Shown here: piece by piece, positions 1 through 5,082 of the stretch
Numbering within the stretch: the first letter of the stretch is position 1
Layout: every line of letters begins with the position of its first letter
Assembly (NCBI GenBank): GCA_937926555.1
Contig: CALAZX010000078.1
Coordinates: forward strand, 1 to 5,082
Length of the DNA: 5,082 nt
Reading direction: 5' to 3'
Source: an uncultured Negativicutes bacterium
GTDB taxonomy: Bacteria > Bacillota > Negativicutes > Acidaminococcales > Acidaminococcaceae
Program-made: the position numbers and the translations under genes
The notes under the pieces: generated by a model
The model's input: only the letters and a program-made list of their open reading frames with translations
What the model was told of the DNA's origin: nothing
The model's database searches: none

Positions 1-92
1 AAAACTTTATTAGTTTCATCCTCTGTTTGTTTAAGTTGAGGCCTACAAATTTTAATCAAATCATTAGCCCTTTTTAATTTGTTGGTAAGTTT
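1..92. other. A+T-rich foreign-looking segment replacing the 3' part of mgtE
   Basis: By direct count about 73% of bases 1-92 are A or T, in sharp contrast to the G+C-rich genes that fill the rest of the window. The reading frame of mgtE runs into this segment and stops at 64-66 after a few residues (TYQQIKKG) that do not look like a CBS domain. A different minus-strand frame stays open from about 95 to the window edge and reads KLTNKLKRANDLIKICRPQL followed by KQTEDETNKV, a hydrophilic peptide that could be part of a real protein. It has no ATG; a TTG near 55-57 lies 8 nt after a GGG. The segment could be the end of an inserted element, a phage or conjugative element gene, or an assembly chimera. 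I do not recognise the peptide. Confidence 0.55.
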
Positions 93-612
93 GCTCCCGG
101 CTGATGATATCGATGGTCTGGATCTGCTCCGTCCGGGAACAGATCCGCAGCAGTTTCGCCAGCCCCTCCCCCACGGTCAGGTATTCACGCAGGGCGATAT
201 AGCCGGTGGTCATCAGGCCGCCGGCGGAGTCCTCGGGATACCGCAGCAGGTTGGTGATGATTTTCCGGTCGTCGGCCTTCATCAGATTCACCAGCTGCTT
301 CCGGCGTCCGATGGACAGGTCTCCCAGCAGGTCCACGATATCGTCCTTCTGCATGAAGGCGAAAGCCGGCAGAAGCACATCGTCATCCAGGGCTTTCGCC
401 AGGACCTGCCGCACCGTCTCGTCGGCGCTGGCCAGGAGGGATGCCGTCCCGCCGCTGTCCAGGAGGAGCGCCAGGTGGCGGATGTCCTCCCGGGGCAGTT
501 GTGCCGCCAGGCCGGCGAAATCCACCGGCTGGCAGGCGCCATAATACTTGAGGACCGTAGCCCGGTCCTCCTCCCGCAAGGCCTGCAGGAGCATCTCAAC
601 AGTGATGTCCAT
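64..612 (-). CDS. mgtE: MgtE magnesium transporter, truncated: cytoplasmic N domain and start of first CBS domain
   Basis: MgtE is a homodimeric Mg2+ channel. Its cytoplasmic N domain and two CBS domains sense Mg2+ and gate a C-terminal five-helix membrane pore. Seen here: an all-helical N domain of about 125 residues with the typical LLQAL, DDIVDLLGDL and DDRKIITNLL helices, the hallmark linker YPEDSAGGLMTT, then the first strand and helix of CBS1 (IALREYLTVGEGLAKL). The protein stops at about 182 residues, whereas the family is usually near 450, so the rest of CBS1, all of CBS2 and the pore are missing. It cannot transport ions as it stands. The loss coincides with the change to A+T-rich sequence near position 90. 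I prefer ATG at 612, about 9 nt after GGCGG; an in-frame GTG at 621 is the alternative but sits only 3 nt from the same site. It follows the LTA-synthase-like gene by about 40 nt with no clear terminator or promoter between, so co-transcription is likely. Confidence 0.85.
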   Translation of the reverse strand: MDITVEMLLQALREEDRATVLKYYGACQPVDFAGLAAQLPREDIRHLALLLDSGGTASLLASADETVRQVLAKALDDDVLLPAFAFMQKDDIVDLLGDLSIGRRKQLVNLMKADDRKIITNLLRYPEDSAGGLMTTGYIALREYLTVGEGLAKLLRICSRTEQIQTIDIISREQTYQQIKKG

Positions 613-652
613 GGGACTCACCCGCCTTTCCCCGAAGAATCAGGGCCGGCGC

Positions 653-2587
653 TTATTCCCCGGTTTCCTCCGCAGGCTCGTAGCCGATCCGTTTCAGGAG
701 TCCGTGACGGTACAGATAGCTTGCGCCCTGATACCAGGTCACGGCGTCGTCCACCAGTTTCGGATCATTGGGGACGGGGGTATATTCGCTGGTCATCCAG
801 TTGTCGATCTGATAGGTGTCCACCCGTTTGCCGGGCTCCAGCACCACCAGTTTCTTGCCCTGGACGTAGCCCAGGCTCTGGTATGTGCTGATGAAAGCAC
901 GCTCCTGCCCTTCCGGTACCGTGGCGATGTCGCGGCCCATGAAGCGGGAGTCATAGGATACGCCCAGCATGCCCAGCAGCGTGGGCGGCAGGTCCATCTG
1001 GCTGATGAGCCGGCTGTTCTGGCCGGGCTGCACCAGTTTGGGGGCGTAGATGATGCAGGGGATGCGGTAGCGGTTCACCGGCAGGCTGGTCTTGCCGGCC
1101 GCCTGTGCCTGATGGTCCGCCACAATCACGAAGATGGTGTTGTCGAACCAGGGTTTCTTGGAGGCCCGTTCCAGGAAATCGTTGATAGCCCAGTCGGTGT
1201 AGCGGCAGGCGCCTTCACGGTGTCCCTGGGGCGCGTTCACCCGTTTCTCGGGGAACTTGTAGGGCCGGTGGTTGCTGGTGGTCATCACCATCTCGAAGGC
1301 GGGCTTGCCCTCCTCGTAGTGACGGTCGATGGTCTTCAGCACCTGGGAGAACAGGATTTCGTCCGCCACGCCCCAGATGGTCTCATTGAAGATCTCCTCC
1401 TTGGGGATGGACACACGGTCCTCCACGTTGTAGCCGTTGGCACCGAAGAAGCCGTTCATATTGTCGAAATAGCCGTAGCCGCCATAGATGAAGTCACTGT
1501 TGTAGCCTTCCTTGTTGAAGACCTCCGCCAGGCTGTCCATGTCCTCACAGCCGGGGCGGCGCAGAATGGACTGGCCGGGTGTGGGCGGCACGGAGATGGA
1601 GAGCGCCTCCAGCCCGCGCACGGTCCGGGTGCCGGTGGCCAGCATGTTGGTGAAGATGTAGGAGCGCTTGGCCAGCTCATCCAGATGGGGAGTGAAGGAG
1701 TTCTGCGCCCCGAAAGCGCCGCAGAAGTCGGAGCTGAGGCTCTCCACGGTGATCAGCACCACATTGGGCTTTTTCCCCGTGAGGGGGCTCCTGTTCTCGA
1801 TATGGCGGGTGATGTCGGTGGTGTTGGCGAACCGCACGTTCTTGGCGCTGAGCAGGGTCCGCAGCCGGTTCATCACCGTCCTGTCGTTCTGCACCAGATA
1901 GAAGGTGTCGTAGTCCAGCTCATTGTTGAAGAAGGCGTGGACGAAGCCATAAGGCCCGTTCCCCGCCAGCTCCTGGTTGTAGCGGTTGGTGCTCACAGAA
2001 CCTCTCCAGCTGTCCTGACTGACAGTGGAGGCCAGCGCCGGCAGGCAGGCCAGCAGCACGCAGTAGAGCAGGATGCCCAGAGGCCGTTTCCGGTCGAACT
2101 GGTCCGGCATGAAACGGTGCTGCACCACTGTGAGGATCACAGCCGCCAGCAGGATGGCCGGCAGGATCAGCACCATGTTGAAGCTCTCCCAGATGGTGCC
2201 GATCATCTCAGTGGTGTAGATCAGATAGTCCACCGCGATGAAGTTGAAGTTGGTGTGGAACTCCTTCCAGAACAGGAACAGCGCGATGGCCGTGAACACG
2301 GCGAAGACGTTCATCCCGAAGTTCAGCAGCAGGACGGGATAGCGCCCTTTCTTCTTCCGTAGCCACTCCGTCGGCATGACGAGGAGCAGCAGCGCCATGG
2401 GGATCAGCCAGAACAGCCCCGCCACCAGGTCATAGACAATGCCCAGACCGAAGGTCCGGAGCAGGTCCAGCGGCATGGCCGACACACTGGAGAAAGAGGA
2501 GATGAACAGCGTCAGCCGCACCACGCTCTCCAGAATCAGGTACGAAACCAGCAATACGGCAAGATACCTCGCCCTTTTTTTCAGCAT
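653..2587 (-). CDS. LTA synthase-like membrane phosphoglycerol transferase (sulfatase/alkaline phosphatase fold)
   Basis: Family role: polytopic enzymes of the LtaS/MdoB (COG1368) group transfer phosphoglycerol from phosphatidylglycerol to a glycolipid, glucan or growing polymer on the outer face of the inner membrane. The 644 residues match LtaS size. Five hydrophobic segments occur at about 8-30, 43-72, 84-107, 136-157 and 169-189, then a linker and an extracytoplasmic sulfatase-fold domain from about 273. Catalytic features: PNVVLITVESLSSD (E282, metal ligand), GTRTVRGLEAL (T320 or T322, candidate nucleophile; alignment with LtaS is not exact), SNHRPYKFP (H440) and VADHQAQ (D491, H492, metal ligands). 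The SQMDLPPTLLGMLG motif near 529 is usual for the family. ATG 2587 follows AAAGGAG by 9 nt. The TRTVRG/PPTPGQS form is, from memory, typical of diderm bacteria, so the acceptor may not be classical lipoteichoic acid. Neighbours are a PAP2 phosphatase upstream and mgtE downstream. Related phosphoethanolamine transferases are less likely given the MdoB/LtaS-type motifs. Confidence 0.93.
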   Translation of the reverse strand: MLKKRARYLAVLLVSYLILESVVRLTLFISSFSSVSAMPLDLLRTFGLGIVYDLVAGLFWLIPMALLLLVMPTEWLRKKKGRYPVLLLNFGMNVFAVFTAIALFLFWKEFHTNFNFIAVDYLIYTTEMIGTIWESFNMVLILPAILLAAVILTVVQHRFMPDQFDRKRPLGILLYCVLLACLPALASTVSQDSWRGSVSTNRYNQELAGNGPYGFVHAFFNNELDYDTFYLVQNDRTVMNRLRTLLSAKNVRFANTTDITRHIENRSPLTGKKPNVVLITVESLSSDFCGAFGAQNSFTPHLDELAKRSYIFTNMLATGTRTVRGLEALSISVPPTPGQSILRRPGCEDMDSLAEVFNKEGYNSDFIYGGYGYFDNMNGFFGANGYNVEDRVSIPKEEIFNETIWGVADEILFSQVLKTIDRHYEEGKPAFEMVMTTSNHRPYKFPEKRVNAPQGHREGACRYTDWAINDFLERASKKPWFDNTIFVIVADHQAQAAGKTSLPVNRYRIPCIIYAPKLVQPGQNSRLISQMDLPPTLLGMLGVSYDSRFMGRDIATVPEGQERAFISTYQSLGYVQGKKLVVLEPGKRVDTYQIDNWMTSEYTPVPNDPKLVDDAVTWYQGASYLYRHGLLKRIGYEPAEETGE

Positions 2588-2591
2588 GAAC

Positions 2592-2622
2592 AGACACTCC
2601 TTTACCCGGACCTCCTGATGAA
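2592..2622 (-). promoter_or_regulatory. Two Shine-Dalgarno-like sites before the LTA-synthase-like gene
   Basis: The proximal AAAGGAG is about 9 nt from ATG 2587 and is the functional candidate. A stronger-looking CAGGAGG lies about 20 nt further upstream (near 2611-2617) with no properly spaced in-frame start. It may be a ribosome standby site or chance. The nearest start after it, a GTG about 13 nt on, opens a frame that overlaps the gene and looks like a shadow. Confidence 0.45.
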
Positions 2623-2661
2623 GTCCTCAACCCCTTGCCCAGATTTTCTTTCAATATCATC

Positions 2662-2690
2662 AAAACGCCCCGACGGAGCGGGGTCTCCGC
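2662..2690 (-). terminator. Modest intrinsic terminator after the PAP2 gene, with a competing stem
   Basis: In the minus-strand transcript, CCCCG (2683-2679) pairs with CGGGG (2672-2668) around a 6-nt loop and is followed by CG and four U residues (2665-2662), about 33 nt after the PAP2 stop. The stem is short and the U tract brief, so termination may be partial. GCGGAG (2690-2685) can instead pair with CUCCGU (2678-2673, including one G-U), which forms the terminator loop. The two stems cannot coexist because no linker separates them. I see no convincing promoter between this site and the LTA-synthase-like gene. Confidence 0.55.
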
Positions 2691-2715
2691 CTTGATCCGA
2701 AGGGACGCTTTTTTC

Positions 2716-3306
2716 CTACCGTTCCGGCAGGTTCTCAAATTTCACCTTTATTGTATTCCAAAACTTCTTTTTTTCCAAGTGGGCTGCGGCAACTGTCACA
2801 AAAACGCCCCAGAACATGCCCAGGCAGGCTCCCGCCAGCACATCCCCGGGAAAGTGCATGAACAGGTACACCCGGGAGAAAGCAACCAGTGCGGCGAAAG
2901 CCAGGAAGAGCTTTCCCAGACCGTCACGGCTCTGCAGCAGGAAGGCGGTGGCCGCCGCGAAGAAGCTGATCGAGTGGCCGCTGGGGAAGGAATAGCTGGT
3001 CGTCTTTGGATACGGTACCAGCATCTCCACCCCGGGGAACTGGAAGCAGGGACGCACCCGCTCCACCAGATGTTTCAGCATTCCGTCGCCGAAACCCAGG
3101 GCCAGCCCCGCCGCCACCACGGCCATCAGGACGGCCCAGCGGTATTTCCGGCTCCACAGCCCCAGCGCTGCCAGGACGCCCCAGAGCACGGCGCTGTTGG
3201 CCGCCGCCGTCACCCCCAGGATGAAACGGTCCATCAGGGGGCCTGACAGCGCCTCATGTATTCCGAACAGCAGGGATGTGTCCCATGCCTGTATCATTTC
3301 CAGCAT
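2716..3306 (-). CDS. PAP2-family membrane phosphatase (probable lipid phosphate / undecaprenyl pyrophosphate phosphatase)
   Basis: Family role: PAP2 (type 2 phosphatidic acid phosphatase) membrane enzymes remove phosphate from lipid substrates such as undecaprenyl pyrophosphate or phosphatidylglycerol phosphate, with the active site on the outer side of the membrane. All three signature motifs are present in the 196-residue protein: KHLVERVRP (K78 to P86), FPSGH (P108-H111) and SRVYLFMHFPGD (S144, R145, H151, D155). H111 and H151 are the expected catalytic histidines. Hydrophobic segments lie at about 33-52, 55-74, 112-125, 131-149 and 155-176, and the tail is basic. Length is normal for BcrC/PgpB-like enzymes. 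The start is ATG 3306, 5 nt after GGAGG; an upstream in-frame ATG at 3387 would add 27 unrelated residues and has no such site. Next to an LTA-synthase-like gene, a role in recycling a lipid carrier or intermediate is a reasonable inference, but substrate cannot be read from the motifs. Confidence 0.94.
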   Translation of the reverse strand: MLEMIQAWDTSLLFGIHEALSGPLMDRFILGVTAAANSAVLWGVLAALGLWSRKYRWAVLMAVVAAGLALGFGDGMLKHLVERVRPCFQFPGVEMLVPYPKTTSYSFPSGHSISFFAAATAFLLQSRDGLGKLFLAFAALVAFSRVYLFMHFPGDVLAGACLGMFWGVFVTVAAAHLEKKKFWNTIKVKFENLPER

Positions 3307-3421
3307 ATTCTCTCCTCCGGTCTTTCTCCGAAATATCTCTTCCCCGGATGGCGCCTCCACATAAAAGCGGAAACACGGCGCCGGCACCGGGAAATTATGT
3401 TATCCTTATTTAACTCTTTTG

Positions 3422-3463
3422 AGTACAACCTATAGTCTATCACAAATAAACCGGACAATTGTG
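3422..3463 (-). promoter_or_regulatory. Weak sigma-70-type promoter candidate for the PAP2 gene
   Basis: On the minus strand TTGTCC is followed after 18 nt by TATAGG. Each matches the consensus hexamer at 4 of 6 positions. It lies between the dehydrogenase terminator and the PAP2 start, where a promoter is needed. A TCACA/TGTGA inverted repeat surrounds the -35 side. A second, -35-less CATAAT lies closer to the gene. This is a positional inference only. Confidence 0.28.
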
Positions 3464-3513
3464 AAATAAGATAGGCATCCCCGGCATAAAAACAACATGG
3501 AAAACGGCATAAG

Positions 3514-3541
3514 AAAAGCGCCTCCCGGAAACGGGAGACGC
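3514..3541 (-). terminator. Strong hairpin terminator of the dehydrogenase gene
   Basis: In the minus-strand transcript a 10-bp stem (3541-3532 with 3527-3518), containing one G-U pair, closes a UUUC loop and is followed by UUUUCUU. It lies about 118 nt beyond the dehydrogenase stop. Read on the plus strand the same hairpin has a GAAA loop, an A-C mismatch in place of the G-U pair, and is followed by TCTTTTTG, so it could stop transcription in both directions. Confidence 0.88.
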
Positions 3542-3659
3542 TCTTTTTGTTCAATTCCGTATTTCTTTTCTGTATTCCTTTTATTCGGTCTGTATTCAGG
3601 AAGATGCTGCCGCGGGCTTTTCCCCTTCCGCACAAACGCGCTGTCGTATCGGAATCAGA

Positions 3660-4877
3660 TCAGAAATCCACCTCGGTGTCGTAGTAGCAGCATTTCAGCA
3701 GTTTCACCATCTCGTCCTGCTTGGGCTGTCTGGGGTTGGAGCCGGTGCAGGCGTCCAGGATGGCTTCCGCCGCGATCTTCTCCACTCTCTCCAGGAACAC
3801 CTCTTCCGGAACGAAGCCCTTCTCCTCGGGCAGTCCCTTGGGGCCGTAATGCTTGATGCACTGCGGGATGTTCAGGTCGTCGTTCATGCCGCGGAGATAT
3901 TTGATCAGCAGGTCCACTTTCTCGTCGTCGCTGCTGCCGCCCAGATGCATGTAGTCCGCGATGACGCCGTAGCGCTTCTTGGCCACGGGGTCCTTGGAGT
4001 TGAACTTGATCACCTTGGGCAGGTACATGGCGTTGGCCGCACCGTGGATGATGTGGGCGCCGTAGTCCGCGAAGGCCGCGCCGGTCTTGTGGGCCATGGA
4101 GTGCACGATGCCCAGCAGCGCGTTGGAGAAGGCCATGCCGGCCAGGCACTGCGCATCATGCATCAGGTCACGGGAGGCCATCTCGCCCTTGTAGGATTTC
4201 ACCAGGTTGCCCTGGATCAGCTCGATGGCATGGATGGCGAGAGCGTCCGCATAGGGGCTGTTGGCCGTGGACACATACGCCTCGATGGCGTGGGTCATAG
4301 CGTCCATACCCGTATGGGCCACCAGTTTCACCGGCATGGTGTGGGTCAGCTCCGGATCCACGATAGCGATATCCGGGGTGATCTCGAAGTCGGCGATAGG
4401 ATATTTGATGCCCTTCTCGTAGTCCGTGATGATGGAGAACGCCGTCACTTCCGTAGCGGTGCCGCTGGTGGAGGAGATGGCGCAGAAATGGGCTTTTCTA
4501 CGTAATTTGGGAAGTCCGAACACCTTGCACATGTCGGCGAAGGTCACTTCCGGATACTCATATTTGATCCACATGGCTTTGGCCGCGTCGATGGGGCTGC
4601 CGCCACCCATGGCGACGATCCAGTCGGGCTGGAACTCTTCCATCACTTTCGCGCCGTTCATGACAGTCTCTACGGACGGATCGCTCTCGATGCCTTCCAG
4701 CACCTTGGTCTCCATCCCCGCCTCTTTCAGATAGGCCAGGGCTCTGTCCAGGAAGCCGCCCCTTCTCATGCTGCCGCCACCGATACATACAATAGCTCTT
4801 TTACCTTTCAGTTCCTTGAGAGTCGCAAGCGCACCGTTTCCATGATACAGATCTCTGGGTAAAGTGAATCTTGACAT
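3660..4877 (-). CDS. Iron-containing (group III) alcohol dehydrogenase
   Basis: Enzymes of this family reduce aldehydes to alcohols (or the reverse) with NAD(P)H and a bound Fe2+ or Zn2+ in the cytoplasm; fermenters use them to reoxidise NADH. The 405-residue protein has the family layout: an N-terminal dinucleotide-binding domain with CIGGGS (about 31-36) and GGGSPIDAAKA (91-101), the SSTSGTATEVTAFS motif (135-148), and a helical metal domain. Expected metal ligands are D192 and H196 (HTGMDAMTHAIEAY), H259 (IVHSMAHKTG) and H278 (IHGAANA); all are present. The stretch between H259 and H278 reads AAFADYGAHI and is slightly longer than in FucO. The C-terminal DACTGSNPR and YYDTEVDF are typical of clostridial-type members. 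ATG 4877 is chosen because it lies 7 nt after AAGGAGG, whereas ATG 4883 lies only 1 nt away. The gene has its own promoter, leader and terminator. The exact substrate (ethanol, butanol, propanediol or other) cannot be told. Confidence 0.97.
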   Translation of the reverse strand: MSRFTLPRDLYHGNGALATLKELKGKRAIVCIGGGSMRRGGFLDRALAYLKEAGMETKVLEGIESDPSVETVMNGAKVMEEFQPDWIVAMGGGSPIDAAKAMWIKYEYPEVTFADMCKVFGLPKLRRKAHFCAISSTSGTATEVTAFSIITDYEKGIKYPIADFEITPDIAIVDPELTHTMPVKLVAHTGMDAMTHAIEAYVSTANSPYADALAIHAIELIQGNLVKSYKGEMASRDLMHDAQCLAGMAFSNALLGIVHSMAHKTGAAFADYGAHIIHGAANAMYLPKVIKFNSKDPVAKKRYGVIADYMHLGGSSDDEKVDLLIKYLRGMNDDLNIPQCIKHYGPKGLPEEKGFVPEEVFLERVEKIAAEAILDACTGSNPRQPKQDEMVKLLKCCYYDTEVDF

Positions 4878-4883
4878 ATACAT

Positions 4884-4891
4884 TCCTCCTT
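4884..4891 (-). promoter_or_regulatory. Ribosome binding site that decides the dehydrogenase start
   Basis: AAGGAGGA matches the anti-Shine-Dalgarno sequence almost perfectly. It is 7 nt from ATG 4877 (from GGAGG) but only 1 nt from the upstream ATG 4883, so the protein should begin MSRF rather than MYMSRF. Confidence 0.85.
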
Positions 4892-4932
4892 AAAACTTAC
4901 CGTGTAACTCGACAAACATCAATCAGACTGTC

Positions 4933-5043
4933 ATACAGAACGATATGCGTACAATGCATCCGCCATGCACAATTATGCTGTCTTGCCGCCGCTCCGGCAC
5001 CTCGCCGCAAGCGGGCATGGGGCTTCATAACGTGTTTCTGTAT
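4933..5043 (-). promoter_or_regulatory. Structured 5' leader RNA of the dehydrogenase gene (candidate)
   Basis: The predicted transcript begins near 5045. AUACAGAA (5043-5036) pairs with UUCUGUAU (4940-4933), and after an ACA bulge CGUUAUG (5032-5026) pairs with CAUAUCG (4947-4941) apart from one U-U. Together this gives 14 bp starting at the very 5' end. Inside, CCAUGC (5020-5015) pairs with GCAUGG (4968-4963). Within that either CUUGC (5011-5007) pairs with GCAAG (4986-4982), or two local hairpins form: CCG-CUUG-CGG (5014-5005) and GCCG-GAG-CGGC (4998-4988). I do not recognise any known riboswitch class, and no terminator or anti-Shine-Dalgarno sequence is evident in it. Confidence 0.45.
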
Positions 5044-5061
5044 TTGTTACCATTATACCAC
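5044..5061. promoter_or_regulatory. Rex-like operator candidate over the -10 element
   Basis: The plus-strand 18-mer TTGTTACCATTATACCAC matches the Rex consensus TTGTTAA-N4-TTAACAA at 10 of 14 defined positions, with a full TTGTTA left half and a weak right half. It overlaps the -10 hexamer and start site, where a repressor would act. Rex senses NADH/NAD+ and commonly controls alcohol dehydrogenase genes in Bacillota. The match is imperfect and could be chance. Confidence 0.3.
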
Positions 5062-5081
5062 ATTCCGGATAAACTTCCCAA
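5052..5081 (-). promoter_or_regulatory. Extended -10 promoter of the dehydrogenase gene
   Basis: On the minus strand TTGGGA (5081-5076, 4 of 6 to the -35 consensus) is followed after 18 nt by a perfect TATAAT (5057-5052) with the extended TGG before it. Transcription should start near 5045, giving a leader of about 168 nt before ATG 4877. Confidence 0.78.
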
Positions 5082-5082
5082 T

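Larger units (their letters stand above)
3307..3659. other. Gene-free stretch between the dehydrogenase and the PAP2 gene
   Basis: This 353-nt stretch holds the 3' end of the dehydrogenase transcript, its hairpin terminator at 3514-3541, a weak promoter candidate near 3422-3463 and the ribosome binding site of the PAP2 gene (GGAGG, 3312-3316). The 3' untranslated part contains the 9-mer TCTGTATTC twice on the plus strand (3569-3577 and 3589-3597, exactly 20 bp apart) and a degenerate copy TCCGTATTT at 3556-3564. A GC-rich self-complementary patch (CGGTG/CGCCG around CCGG) lies in the PAP2 5' region near 3377-3390. Open frames across it run through the terminator and have no family features, so I see no gene. 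Confidence 0.6.

Noticed and set aside
1..92. Group II intron or insertion-sequence end at the mgtE junction
   Set aside because: There is no GTGCG-type intron 5' end, no terminal inverted repeat and no transposase residues in the short stretch visible, so the kind of element cannot be named.
79..891. Plus-strand open frame of 270 residues
   Set aside because: It is antisense to mgtE and the end of the LTA-synthase-like gene, has low-complexity Pro/Arg/Gln-rich composition and shows no recognisable motif.
548..2362. Long plus-strand open frame of 604 residues
   Set aside because: It lies antisense to the LTA-synthase-like gene. Its His/Gln/Val/Gly-rich translation has no domain, it lacks a good ribosome binding site, and the opposite strand has clear family motifs. 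G+C-rich codon usage explains the open antisense frame.
2635..3246. Plus-strand open frame of 203 residues
   Set aside because: It is antisense to the PAP2 gene, which has all three catalytic motifs; the plus-strand translation is Gln/His-rich without features.
3307..3387. N-terminal extension of the PAP2 protein to ATG 3387
   Set aside because: The 27 extra residues are charged and unlike the family, and ATG 3306 has GGAGG at correct spacing.
3294..3635. Minus-strand open frames of 67-113 residues between the dehydrogenase and PAP2 genes
   Set aside because: They run straight through the strong terminator hairpin and a likely promoter region, carry no motif, and have no suitable ribosome binding site.
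3849..4505. Plus-strand open frame of 218 residues
   Set aside because: It is antisense to the dehydrogenase; the translation is a mirror of its codons and shows no family features.
4955..4969. Perfect 5-bp palindrome TGCAT-N5-ATGCA in the dehydrogenase leader
   Set aside because: It is too short to call as an operator, lies about 80 nt downstream of the promoter, and competes with the longer-range pairing described for the leader.

Overview
The window holds four protein-coding genes, all on the minus strand, plus a short A+T-rich scrap at the left edge. In transcription order (right to left) they are an iron-containing alcohol dehydrogenase (4877-3660), a PAP2-family membrane phosphatase (3306-2716), an LTA-synthase-like membrane sulfatase-fold enzyme (2587-653) and the first part of an MgtE magnesium transporter (612-64). 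There are no RNA genes, CRISPR arrays or recognisable transposase genes.

Organism (inference): strong AGGAGG-type ribosome binding sites and a clostridial-type alcohol dehydrogenase point to Bacillota. The sulfatase-fold enzyme instead carries the TRTVRGLEAL / PPTPGQSILRR signature that I associate with diderm bacteria rather than with Gram-positive LtaS (GKTSDAEF type). A moderately G+C-rich diderm Bacillota of the Negativicutes type would fit both. No marker gene is present to prove this.

Layout: 4885-5082 is the control region of the dehydrogenase. It has an extended -10 promoter, a Rex-like imperfect palindrome over the -10, and a leader of about 168 nt whose first ~110 nt can fold into nested helices closed by a 14-bp stem. 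The dehydrogenase ends at a strong hairpin terminator (3514-3541). A gene-free stretch (3307-3659) also holds a weak promoter candidate for the phosphatase. The phosphatase is followed by a modest terminator with a competing alternative stem (2662-2690), then the LTA-synthase-like gene, then the mgtE fragment only 31-40 nt further on, probably in the same transcript.

How the genes may work together: the phosphatase (probably a lipid pyrophosphate/phosphate phosphatase), the LTA-synthase-like phosphoglycerol transferase and the Mg2+ transporter make a plausible envelope-polymer cluster. Polymerisation uses a membrane phospholipid and a divalent metal, and the phosphatase may recycle lipid carriers. 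The dehydrogenase belongs to fermentative redox balance and looks like a separate unit.

The most notable points are the abrupt end of mgtE inside its first CBS domain, where sequence of about 73% A+T begins and runs off the window, and the structured leader of the dehydrogenase.
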